A DNA stretch of 29,650 nt from Candidatus Levyibacteriota bacterium (lineage in GTDB: Bacteria > Patescibacteriota > Microgenomatia > Levybacterales > UBA12049), in NCBI GenBank assembly GCA_016182225.1, contig JACOXV010000002.1, positions 1-29,650 on the forward strand, in the 5' to 3' direction. Made by a program: the position numbers and the translations under genes. This document shows, one piece after another, positions 15,052 to 22,412 of this stretch (positions within the stretch are counted from its first letter, which is position 1; each line of letters starts with the position of its first letter). The notes under the pieces are model-generated. The model had not been told where the DNA came from, did not search any database, and saw only the letters and a program-made list of their open reading frames with translations.

Positions 15052-15468
15052 TTAAAAGGCTATCACTACTCTTTCGTAACGAAAATCAAGACGCCGAAAC
15101 GTCTTTCCCTCTATTTTAAGCCGTTTTAGGATTAATTGTAAAGAGGAGATTTGCTTTAAAATATCCTTTTTTGAAGAAAAAATTATCTCTCCTCCTTCAG
15201 ATGCTTTTATCAAGTAAGAGTGGTCTTTCCGGGCACTAATGGATACATAATTTATCTTTTCTCTTTTCAAAGCCTCTTCAATCCTTGTTCTTTCTGTTCT
15301 TTGATCGGAAGCTATGGGACTTACAAAAAGCGGTTTTTCTACAAAAAATGACAGATAAACAGCAACAATCCCAATACAAATAACCAAAATGACAATAATA
15401 ATTGCTACTATCTTAATCTTCAGGAGTTTTTTACTTTTTTTCCGAGTTAGTTTTTTTTGACGCTGCAT
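15052..15468 (-). CDS. ftsQ: short FtsQ/DivIB-like division protein
   Basis: The 138 residues have a strongly basic cytoplasmic N-terminus (about 1-20), one membrane segment (about 20-41) and a short external part ending in LDFRYERVVIAF. FtsQ is normally near 250 residues with a POTRA domain plus a beta domain. Here only about 95 external residues remain, apparently enough for little more than the C-terminal beta region. The assignment rests on topology and on its place between murG and ftsA. Its ATG lies 38 nt inside the murG 3' end; no other Met is available upstream of the membrane segment. Confidence 0.7.
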   Translation of the reverse strand: MQRQKKLTRKKSKKLLKIKIVAIIIVILVICIGIVAVYLSFFVEKPLFVSPIASDQRTERTRIEEALKREKINYVSISARKDHSYLIKASEGGEIIFSSKKDILKQISSLQLILKRLKIEGKTFRRLDFRYERVVIAF

Positions 15469-16546
15469 CCTCTAAAACAGAAATAATTTTCCCTACCGAG
15501 TCTATCGGTATTTCCAGTTCTTCCTTTCGTTTATATTTGTTGATATTTTTAATCATATCATTAATCCTATCAAGGAAAGAAGATGCATCAAGATTTTTTT
15601 GGTCCAAAACCTCAGCCAAACCCGATTCTTTAAGAAATTTGGCATTTTTTATTTGCTCTTTGCTGTCTCCAAATGGAAGAGGAATTACAAGGGACGGCTT
15701 TCCTAAAATATAAAGCTCGGTTATGGTATTGGCTCCACCGCGGGAAACTACCAGATCTGCGTTTTTCATTATAAATCCAACTTCCGACGGATCAAGAAAT
15801 TTAAAAACCAAATACTTCTCACCCAATTTTCCAAGTTCTTCCTTTTTCTTGGAAAGTTTTTCAAAGTCATTAAATTTTTTGGCATCTCCGCTTTGATGAA
15901 TAATTCTGTATTTATCAAGAAGAACTTCAAATTGCTCCAAGACTAATTCATTTATAAAATGGGAGCCAAGGGATCCTCCAGTAATATAAATTAGCGGGTC
16001 AGAGCCCGAAGGCTGTTTTATTTTCCCTTCAGACTGGAGAATATCCGCTCTTACGGGATTTCCGGTAACAATTGTTTTATTCTTAGGGAAGAATTTTAAT
16101 GATGACTTATGAGAAACGCAAATAAACTTTGCGAATTTTGAAGAAAGTTTATTTGAGAGCCCTGCCTCAAATGTCTGTTCGTGGATAACAACCGGTATGC
16201 GAAGGAGGGATGCACCGATTATGATTGGCAACTGAACATATCCGCCAAATCCCAATACAATGTCCGGCTTAATTCTTTTTATAACATGAAATGCCTCTTT
16301 ATACCCTCTGGGAAGCCTCATGAGTGAAGGAATTGTATGACGAGTAAAATATCTCTGGAGTCTTCCCGGATTAATTTCTTCAAATTTTATTCCAAGCCCC
16401 GGAACTGTTTGATACTCAAGAGAAAGAGCGTTGTCTCCCTCCATTGCGTACTTTCTTCCTACATAGACAACTTCATGTTTTTTCTTAAGCTCTTCAATAA
16501 CTGCTATTGCCGGTGATAAGTGTCCTCCAGCTATTAAAATTTTCAT
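15431..16546 (-). CDS. murG: MurG, lipid II synthase
   Basis: This enzyme adds GlcNAc from UDP-GlcNAc to lipid I at the inner membrane face. The 371-residue GT-B protein has the C-terminal donor-binding region VVSRGGANTITELYILGKP. The acceptor-side loop reads ILIAGGHLSP (3-12) instead of the usual GGTGGHxxP, so three residues of the glycine loop are missing while His9 is kept. The ATG sits directly at the 3' arm of a CCCGTTAGA inverted repeat, and an AAGGAG lies about 16 nt upstream, too far for normal use unless the arm folds. It overlaps ftsQ by 38 nt. Confidence 0.95.
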   Translation of the reverse strand: MKILIAGGHLSPAIAVIEELKKKHEVVYVGRKYAMEGDNALSLEYQTVPGLGIKFEEINPGRLQRYFTRHTIPSLMRLPRGYKEAFHVIKRIKPDIVLGFGGYVQLPIIIGASLLRIPVVIHEQTFEAGLSNKLSSKFAKFICVSHKSSLKFFPKNKTIVTGNPVRADILQSEGKIKQPSGSDPLIYITGGSLGSHFINELVLEQFEVLLDKYRIIHQSGDAKKFNDFEKLSKKKEELGKLGEKYLVFKFLDPSEVGFIMKNADLVVSRGGANTITELYILGKPSLVIPLPFGDSKEQIKNAKFLKESGLAEVLDQKNLDASSFLDRINDMIKNINKYKRKEELEIPIDSVGKIISVLEDAASKKTNSEKK

Positions 16547-16624
16547 CCCGTTAGAAAATTCTCCTTTCTTGGTCTTTCATTTAAGTTAATAAATTTCTGT
16601 TTTAAACTTTTTTTTCTAACGGGA
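16546..16624 (-). repeat. CCCGTTAGA inverted repeat between ftsW and murG
   Basis: A 13-bp perfect inverted repeat (16546-16558 with 16612-16624, TCCCGTTAGAAAA) encloses a 53-nt AT-rich loop. Its 3' arm in the mRNA runs into the murG ATG (CTAACGGGATG). The core is shared with the murC-murA gap, but the inner base pairs differ in a compensating way. A GAAAGGAG lies just before the 3' arm. Confidence 0.75.
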
Positions 16625-16625
16625 T

Positions 16626-17696
16626 TCATGTTTTTGATTGTTTGGAAATATTCAAAAGTATACCAACTGCAAATAAAGCCGCTATGAGAGCCGATCCTCC
16701 GTAAGAAACAAACGGCAGAGGAACTCCTGTAAGAGGCAGGAGCGCTGTTTGGGATCCAAGATTTACCAAAGACTGGACAGTAATGTAGGTTGTTATTCCC
16801 GAAGCCAAAAGCTTCCCAAAAAGATCTTTGGAGTTGGACGCAATTAAAAATCCCTTAACACAAATTACTACAAATAATAAAACAACTATGCTTGCTCCTA
16901 TAAAGCCTACCTCTTCTGCAATTATGGCAAAAATAGAATCCGTTGTGCTTTCCGGAAGATATGCATATTTTTGAAGAGAATTGCCAAGCCCTACCCCGAG
17001 TAGACCGCCTGAGCCCAAAGCTATAAGAACTTGTTTTATATGATATGAGGAATTTTCCAAATCAACTTGAGGATTTAAAAATGTTGCGAGCCTTGCAGCT
17101 CTATATGGCTCAATCTTTATTAAAGCAATTCCGCCAATTATGATCGGCGGAATAAGAGCCAATATATGAAAAATGCTTGCACCTGAAATAAAGTAAATCG
17201 CCATTGCCTCCGATAGGATTATAAAAGCAGTACCCATGTCGGGCTGAAGCATTATCAGAAATATCACAAATCCAATTAGCAAAAGAAAGGCCAAAAGCCT
17301 CCCTTTTTCTTTTGCCGAAAACCAGGCGGAAAGATATAGGGCAAGAGCAATTTTGGCAAATTCTGCCGGCTGCAGAACAAAAAAACCAAGACTGATCCAC
17401 CTTTTTGCTCCCAAAAGACTAATACCAATTCCTGGAACAAAAACAAGAAGCAAGAGTACCAAAGATACAATAAGCGCAGGAAGAGTTAAATTATAATATT
17501 TTTTATAATCAAAAAAATAAGCAAATGTGAGAGCGGAAAATCCTAGAATCATCCAAACGAATTGCTCTTTTACATAGTGATATTTGTCATTAAAATCCCG
17601 CAGGGCAACAAACGAAGAAGCATCGTAAAGCATCAAAAGACTAAAAAGAACCAGGCAAACAACCGGTGTAAGAAGAAAAAAATCTAATCTCTTCAT
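16626..17696 (-). CDS. ftsW: FtsW, SEDS-family septal peptidoglycan polymerase
   Basis: This lipid II polymerase of the divisome works with FtsI. The 356 residues form about ten membrane segments. Visible motifs are GAKRWI, LQPAEFAKIALALYLSAW, LQPDMGTAF, the long loop LPESTTDSIFAIIAEEVGF with its key acidic residues, and GVPLPFVSYGGSALIAA. It is called FtsW from its position between mraY and murG. murD, which often precedes ftsW, is absent; the 41-bp gap to mraY holds a structured repeat. Confidence 0.95.
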   Translation of the reverse strand: MKRLDFFLLTPVVCLVLFSLLMLYDASSFVALRDFNDKYHYVKEQFVWMILGFSALTFAYFFDYKKYYNLTLPALIVSLVLLLLVFVPGIGISLLGAKRWISLGFFVLQPAEFAKIALALYLSAWFSAKEKGRLLAFLLLIGFVIFLIMLQPDMGTAFIILSEAMAIYFISGASIFHILALIPPIIIGGIALIKIEPYRAARLATFLNPQVDLENSSYHIKQVLIALGSGGLLGVGLGNSLQKYAYLPESTTDSIFAIIAEEVGFIGASIVVLLFVVICVKGFLIASNSKDLFGKLLASGITTYITVQSLVNLGSQTALLPLTGVPLPFVSYGGSALIAALFAVGILLNISKQSKT

Positions 17697-17698
17697 AA

Positions 17699-17741
17699 TT
17701 CGACTAGCTCATCATGATCCTGAGCAAAGTCGAAGGATCAT
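17699..17741 (-). repeat. two-stem element, copy 1 (mraY-ftsW junction)
   Basis: In the transcript, stem A pairs 17741-17735 (ATGATCC) with 17720-17714 (GGATCAT). Stem B pairs 17734-17729 (TTCGAC) with 17704-17699 (GTCGAA), extended inside by GCTCA (17725-17721) with TGAGC (17711-17707). The stems interlock in order A5'-B5'-A3'-B3', so they form a pseudoknot or exclude each other. The mraY stop codon TGA is part of stem A. The ftsW start follows 3 nt after stem B. Confidence 0.75.
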
Positions 17742-18748
17742 TGAATGAGAGCTATAAAAAGACCGAGTATGGCAAAGAAAAATCCAAAAAGCCATACCCT
17801 CATCACTACTTTTGGCTCTTCCCAGCCTCTATGCAAAAGCAAAAGATGGAAAGGAGCAACAGGAAAAACTTTCTTTCCTAAGAATTTTTTGGATAAAAGC
17901 TGGATGAGAGACGATCCGACTTCGATAATAAATACTCCTCCGATTACAACAAGTGCTATTATTTTTCCTGTAAGGAGTCCTATGACGGCAAGAACTGCTC
18001 CAAGCGACATCGACCCTACATCTCCAAGCCATATTCTGGCCTTAAAAATATTGAAATAAAGAAAAGCAGCAACGCTTCCCATCAGTATTGCAATAAATGT
18101 TCCAAGTCCCGGATCAAGCTGTGCAACCGAAATTGCCAAAAATGCCCCTAAACAAATAAGAAGAAGGCCTGATGCCAGACCGTCTAGTCCATCTGCAATG
18201 TTAAAGGCATTTGCGAAAGAAACAATCGCAAAGGATGCCAAAATAATATAAAGTAGTCCCAAATCAACCAACCCAAAACCTGTAATAAAAATGAATGAAT
18301 AATTAAGCTTGTAAAAGAGAATCGAAGCAATAACTAGTGCTAAAGCCCACTGTATAGCAAATTTATGTCTTAATCGTAATCCAAAAAAAGGATTTTTAAC
18401 TCCGAGCCCTAACTTTTTAATATCATCGTAAAGTCCTAGGATTCCAAACCCAACAAAGCTAAATAGCAAAACAAAAACAAGCCAAAAAGATGTTTCAAAA
18501 TTTAAAAAAGCAAAAGTCCAAAGATAAAGAGCGATTACTACAAAAATGATAAGAATTCCTCCGCCAAAAGGCGTCCCTACTTTCCAAGAATTTGTTTTAT
18601 CAAAGAAAGGAGTGGGCTTATTGAACGGATCTACTGTTTTTTGTAGTTTTCTTCTTAGCTTTACCTTATACAAAAAATCGATAAATGGAATAATAAGTAT
18701 TGCCGTTATAAACAAAGACAGAAGGGAAAGTCCCAAAAGTTGTGCCAT
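17738..18748 (-). CDS. mraY: MraY, phospho-MurNAc-pentapeptide translocase
   Basis: This integral membrane enzyme moves phospho-MurNAc-pentapeptide onto undecaprenyl phosphate to give lipid I. The 336 residues form about ten membrane segments. They carry GLYDDIKK with the Asp pair (108-109), NAFNIADGLDGL (180-191) and LGDVGS (241-246). The HHH motif near the C-terminus is altered: APFHLLLLHRGWEE (298-311) replaces the usual PIHHHFE-type stretch, leaving one His in place. Own promoter: TTGAAT, 17 nt, TATAAT, 8 nt, ATG. The stop codon lies inside the two-stem repeat. Confidence 0.96.
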   Translation of the reverse strand: MAQLLGLSLLSLFITAILIIPFIDFLYKVKLRRKLQKTVDPFNKPTPFFDKTNSWKVGTPFGGGILIIFVVIALYLWTFAFLNFETSFWLVFVLLFSFVGFGILGLYDDIKKLGLGVKNPFFGLRLRHKFAIQWALALVIASILFYKLNYSFIFITGFGLVDLGLLYIILASFAIVSFANAFNIADGLDGLASGLLLICLGAFLAISVAQLDPGLGTFIAILMGSVAAFLYFNIFKARIWLGDVGSMSLGAVLAVIGLLTGKIIALVVIGGVFIIEVGSSLIQLLSKKFLGKKVFPVAPFHLLLLHRGWEEPKVVMRVWLFGFFFAILGLFIALIQ

Positions 18749-18756
18749 AGATGTTA

Positions 18757-18785
18757 ATTATAATATGATCGAGGCAACTATTCAA
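18757..18785 (-). promoter_or_regulatory. internal mraY promoter, leaderless spacing
   Basis: The -35 TTGAAT (18780-18785), 17-nt spacer and perfect -10 TATAAT (18757-18762) lie 8 nt before the ATG. Confidence 0.7.
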
Positions 18786-18791
18786 ATTTAC

Positions 18792-19550
18792 TTAAGCAGA
18801 GGTGGACTCTTTTTTTGACAAACCTAAAAATAGATTTTCTGCTTCTTTTAGTTCCTCGCTCGTGTTAATTCCCCTCCATGGAATAAGACCAGCATTAACA
18901 GTGGAGAGATTCTCGTTATTTTTTATAGCAACCTCTACGAGAGTTACGATATAGTATTCACCGGTAATTGGGCTTTTCTTAACTTCCCTGAGGTGTTTTC
19001 TTAAAAAGTTAATATTAAAAATATAACATGCGGGATTTATCTCTTTAATTTCGCGCTCTTTTGGCGTGGCATCTTTTTCTTCAACAATTGAGACTACTTT
19101 TCTCTGACTGTTTCTTACAATTCTTCCAAGGCCCTTTGGATTGGAAACTTCAAGAGTTAAAAGCGTAACTGAGTTATTTTGCGAAAAATGTTCGTTTAAT
19201 AAGCTTTCAATAATATCTTTCGTATAAAACGCCGAATCATCTCCATTCAAAACAACTATGTCTTCTACGTCTTCCGGGAGCTTTCTTAATCCGCAGAGAA
19301 GAGCATGAGCAGTTCCGAGTCTTTTTGTCTGTTCGGCAAATATTACATCTCCATTAAATAAAGCTTTAACAGAATTCTTAGCAAAACCCACAACAATCAC
19401 AACAGGATGGATACCAAGGTCCTTAAGTAAATCTACAGAGTGTTTAATCATCGGCTTATCACCCAGGGGAAGGGTTACTTTATTATGTTTTTTTGATTTC
19501 ATTCTGGTGCCTTTTCCGGCAGCCAAAATGATTGCACCTATTTTTTTCAT
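18792..19550 (-). CDS. GlmU-type nucleotidyltransferase (uridylyltransferase domain only)
   Basis: The 252 residues match the N-terminal pyrophosphorylase half of GlmU, which makes UDP-GlcNAc from GlcNAc-1-P and UTP. Seen are ILAAGKGTRMKSKKHNKVT (8-26), EQTKRLGTAHALLCGL (73-88), VLNGDDSAFYT and a C-terminal PWRGINTSEELKEAE. The left-handed beta-helix acetyltransferase half is absent, so acetylation must come from another protein or GlcNAc-1-P from another route. It overlaps murA by 4 nt (ATGA). The setting, right behind murA, which uses UDP-GlcNAc, supports the substrate but does not prove it. Confidence 0.8.
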   Translation of the reverse strand: MKKIGAIILAAGKGTRMKSKKHNKVTLPLGDKPMIKHSVDLLKDLGIHPVVIVVGFAKNSVKALFNGDVIFAEQTKRLGTAHALLCGLRKLPEDVEDIVVLNGDDSAFYTKDIIESLLNEHFSQNNSVTLLTLEVSNPKGLGRIVRNSQRKVVSIVEEKDATPKEREIKEINPACYIFNINFLRKHLREVKKSPITGEYYIVTLVEVAIKNNENLSTVNAGLIPWRGINTSEELKEAENLFLGLSKKESTSA

Positions 19551-20872
19551 TCTTCGGCTCTTTTTATACTTGCGCCAAGATTATTCAATCGCTCTTCCAA
19601 TTTTTCGTATCCTCTGTCTAAATGTTCTATTTCCAAAATTGTTGACTCTCCTTTTGCTAACAATGCAGCCAAAACCACAGCTGCTCCTGCTCTTATGTTA
19701 TGCATCGTAAGAACCGCGTTATGAAGCGGAGTAGGACCGGTAATTTTTACTGCGTGAAAATATTCAGGATGATCATCTTTTAAATTAAAATTATAAATTT
19801 CATCTTTGTCCTTAACTTCGGGATTAAACAGCTTAGCGTTTACTCCCATCTTCTGAAGGTCTTTTATGTATTCCAGTTTATTTTCAAAAACAGTTTCATG
19901 GATTATAGATTCTCCCTCGACCTGAGTCATAAGAATTGCCCAAGGAGCCTGCCAATCTGTCATAAAACCAGGGTATGGAGAAGTGGTAACACTTGTCGCT
20001 TTTAGAGGCCCTTTTGCGAAAAACCTAATGCCATCATCTTTAATTTCATATCCTGCTCCAGCTTCATCCAATTTTTCGAGGAATTCAACCAAACCCTCCT
20101 TTTTAACTTCCTTAATAAAAACGTCCCCTCCGGTAATTATTGCCGCTATCGCAATTGTTACGATTTCATTTCTGTCGGGAAGAATTGTCCAATGCGTCCC
20201 GTGAAGCTTGTCAACCCCTTCTATTTCAATTATTCTTTTTCCGCTTCGCCTGATCTTTGCTCCCATGGAATTTAAAAAACCAATCAATTCATCTATTTCC
20301 GGCTCTTCTGCCGCATTTTCAAGAACGGTTTTTCCTTTGGCCATAACGGCTGCTAAGATAAGAGTCTCTGTCCCCATGTGGGTATTTTTTTCGAAGCGAT
20401 AGTCAATTCCTGAGAGCGTTTCTGCTTTGGCATGAAAATACCCATCTTCACTTAAATACTTAATCTTAGCGCCCATTTGAATAAGTCCATCGATTATTCT
20501 ATCAATTGGCCGTGCTCCCAGCCTGCATCCTCCTGGGTTGGGGATTATAGCCTCTCCTTTTCTAGAAAGTAGGGGAGCAAGAAAAATCGTTGAAGTTCTT
20601 ATTTCCGCTGCTCTGTCCAGGCCAATTTTTGTTTTTGCGAAATCCCGCATCCTAATTCTGACCTTATGGTCTAGGATTTCTGCTTCTCCTCCCAATTCTT
20701 TTATAATGTCACACATCACAAAAAAATCAGAGATCAGAGGAACATTTTCTATAATAACTTCCTCATTGGTAAGACAGGCCGCTACCAATGTCTTTAAAGC
20801 TACATTCTTGGCTCCGGAAACTTCGGTTTTTCCGGATAACCTCCTGCCCCCGTTTATAGTAAATTTTTTCAC
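19547..20872 (-). CDS. murA: MurA, UDP-GlcNAc enolpyruvyl transferase
   Basis: This enzyme makes the first committed step of peptidoglycan synthesis, moving enolpyruvate from PEP to UDP-GlcNAc. Of 441 residues, SGAKNVALKTLVAA holds Lys22 and Asn23. The active-site loop NPGGCRLGARPID holds Cys116, so fosfomycin would be expected to bind, since the frequent Cys-to-Asp change is absent. NIRAGAAVVLAALLA carries the conserved Arg near the end. The GTG start is part of a CCCCGTTAGATAT inverted repeat in the gap after murC. It couples to the nucleotidyltransferase through ATGA. Confidence 0.97.
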   Translation of the reverse strand: MKKFTINGGRRLSGKTEVSGAKNVALKTLVAACLTNEEVIIENVPLISDFFVMCDIIKELGGEAEILDHKVRIRMRDFAKTKIGLDRAAEIRTSTIFLAPLLSRKGEAIIPNPGGCRLGARPIDRIIDGLIQMGAKIKYLSEDGYFHAKAETLSGIDYRFEKNTHMGTETLILAAVMAKGKTVLENAAEEPEIDELIGFLNSMGAKIRRSGKRIIEIEGVDKLHGTHWTILPDRNEIVTIAIAAIITGGDVFIKEVKKEGLVEFLEKLDEAGAGYEIKDDGIRFFAKGPLKATSVTTSPYPGFMTDWQAPWAILMTQVEGESIIHETVFENKLEYIKDLQKMGVNAKLFNPEVKDKDEIYNFNLKDDHPEYFHAVKITGPTPLHNAVLTMHNIRAGAAVVLAALLAKGESTILEIEHLDRGYEKLEERLNNLGASIKRAEE

Positions 20873-20936
20873 CCCGTTAGATATTCCTTTCTTTTAATAG
20901 ATTCAACCATGCTCCCCGTTTTATATCTAACGGGGT
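20871..20936 (-). repeat. CCCCGTTAGAT inverted repeat between murC and murA
   Basis: A 14-bp perfect inverted repeat (20871-20884 with 20923-20936, ACCCCGTTAGATAT) encloses a 38-nt loop. In the transcript the 3' arm ends in the GTG start of murA (CTAACGGGGTG). A GAAAGGAA lies before the arm. It shares its core and its placement with the element in front of murG. Confidence 0.75.
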
Positions 20937-20939
20937 TTA

Positions 20940-22355
20940 TTAATGTTTTAGAAGCTCCTCTCCTATTTTATAAACATCCCCGGCACCCATGGTAATTAGG
21001 ACACTATGCTTGTTTCCGGGATTTCGATCAAGATATTCTATCACATCGGAAAGCCTGGGTATAAATATTGATTTACCATTTCTATTATTTACTTCATCGC
21101 TTAAAAATCTGGCTGAGAAATTAGGATCAATTTCTTCCCTAAAAGAAGGAAAAATTTCCGTAATTATTACCTGATCACAATCATCAAATGATTTTGCAAA
21201 TTCGGAAAGAAGAGTTTTTGTTCGAGAATACATATGGGGCTGGAAAATACAGGTTATCCGCTCTTTTGGAAAATTTTTCCTGAAAGCATTGAGGGTTTTT
21301 TTAATTTCTTCCGGGTGGTGTGCATAGTCATCATATAATAGAGCACCTGAGGGAAGATTTCCGATAAATTCCGATCTTCTCTTGCTTCCTACAAAATGAG
21401 TGAGACCTTTTTTTATTTGATCAATAGAAAGTCCGATCTCAAGTGATCCGGCAATAACAGCAGTAGCATCCAAAGCATTTTGCTCACCAAAAACCTGAAT
21501 AGAAAACTCTCCCAGTGTTATTCCGTCTCTTTTTACCCAAAAAAACATTCTACTCGATGAGATACTTACCCTTTTTATAACATAATCATTTACTTCCGAA
21601 AACCCGTAGGTAACTTTTCTTCTGTCAAATGCCTTAATAAATTTCCTATTTTCCTCACCGTCTCCGCATACAACAAGCAATCCGTCCGGAGAAAGCTTAT
21701 TGGCAAATTTCAGAAAAACTTCTCTTATGTGATCGATATTTTTAAAAACGTCGGGGTGGTCAAAATCAATATTTGTTACGATAATCATCTTCGGGTTTTG
21801 AAATAAAAATTTTGGAGTTTTATCATAGACTGAATCGTTAACATACTCGTCGGCCTCTGCGATAAAATACTTATCCTTACCAAAATGCCCGCATGAACCA
21901 AGGGAAGGGATATTGCCGGTGCCTATAGCAAACGACGGATCCATTTTATTAGCTGTTAAAACTGTGGCAAAAATCGCAGAGGTGGTAGTCTTTCCATGAG
22001 AACCTGCTACAGAAATGCCATAAAATTGTTTTCCAAAAAAATCTCCACTCTGAAATAATCCAAGAGCTTCTCCGTGCGTTAAAACTTTTAGATTCTTCTC
22101 CTTAGCAGACTTTACCTCTATATTGTCAAAACCTCCATGTGCGCCTGTGGCAATAACCATATCCACTGACTCTATGTGTTCCGGCGTAAATCCCACTTGC
22201 GGACTGATCCCGGCTTTATTTAGGGGAACATCCGTAATAAATTTTTCCTCAACATCGCATCCCGATACTTCAAATCCTGCTTCTTTTGCAATGATGGCAA
22301 GAGGCGCCATACCAACACCTTTTACTCCTACAAAGTGAATTCTTTTTTTCTTCAT
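20940..22355 (-). CDS. murC: MurC, UDP-MurNAc-L-alanine ligase
   Basis: This ATP-dependent ligase adds the first residue of the stem peptide. The 471 residues show the N-terminal GVKGVGMAPLA nucleotide-sugar loop (10-20), the ATP loop VAGSHGKTTT (116-125), EADEYVNDS in the middle and YDDYAHHPEE with QPHMYSRTKTL in the C-terminal domain. Directly before the start, an 11-nt sequence CTATGAAGAAA is duplicated, giving a four-codon upstream ORF (MKKL) whose stop overlaps the murC start. The gap to murE holds copy 2 of the two-stem element. Confidence 0.96.
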   Translation of the reverse strand: MKKKRIHFVGVKGVGMAPLAIIAKEAGFEVSGCDVEEKFITDVPLNKAGISPQVGFTPEHIESVDMVIATGAHGGFDNIEVKSAKEKNLKVLTHGEALGLFQSGDFFGKQFYGISVAGSHGKTTTSAIFATVLTANKMDPSFAIGTGNIPSLGSCGHFGKDKYFIAEADEYVNDSVYDKTPKFLFQNPKMIIVTNIDFDHPDVFKNIDHIREVFLKFANKLSPDGLLVVCGDGEENRKFIKAFDRRKVTYGFSEVNDYVIKRVSISSSRMFFWVKRDGITLGEFSIQVFGEQNALDATAVIAGSLEIGLSIDQIKKGLTHFVGSKRRSEFIGNLPSGALLYDDYAHHPEEIKKTLNAFRKNFPKERITCIFQPHMYSRTKTLLSEFAKSFDDCDQVIITEIFPSFREEIDPNFSARFLSDEVNNRNGKSIFIPRLSDVIEYLDRNPGNKHSVLITMGAGDVYKIGEELLKH

Positions 22356-22368
22356 AGTTTCTTCATAG

Positions 22369-22412
22369 TTCGATTTTACTCACCATGACCCTAAGCTTAT
22401 CGAATGGGTCAT
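22369..22412 (-). repeat. two-stem element, copy 2 (murE-murC junction)
   Basis: Stem A pairs 22412-22406 (ATGACCC) with 22391-22385 (GGGTCAT). Stem B pairs 22404-22399 (TTCGAT) with 22374-22369 (ATCGAA), with inner GCTTA (22396-22392) to TGAGT (22382-22378), two wobbles. Compared with copy 1, one pair in stem A (T-A to C-G) and one in stem B (C-G to T-A) have changed on both sides. As in copy 1, the upstream stop codon (murE TGA) lies inside stem A. Confidence 0.75.
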
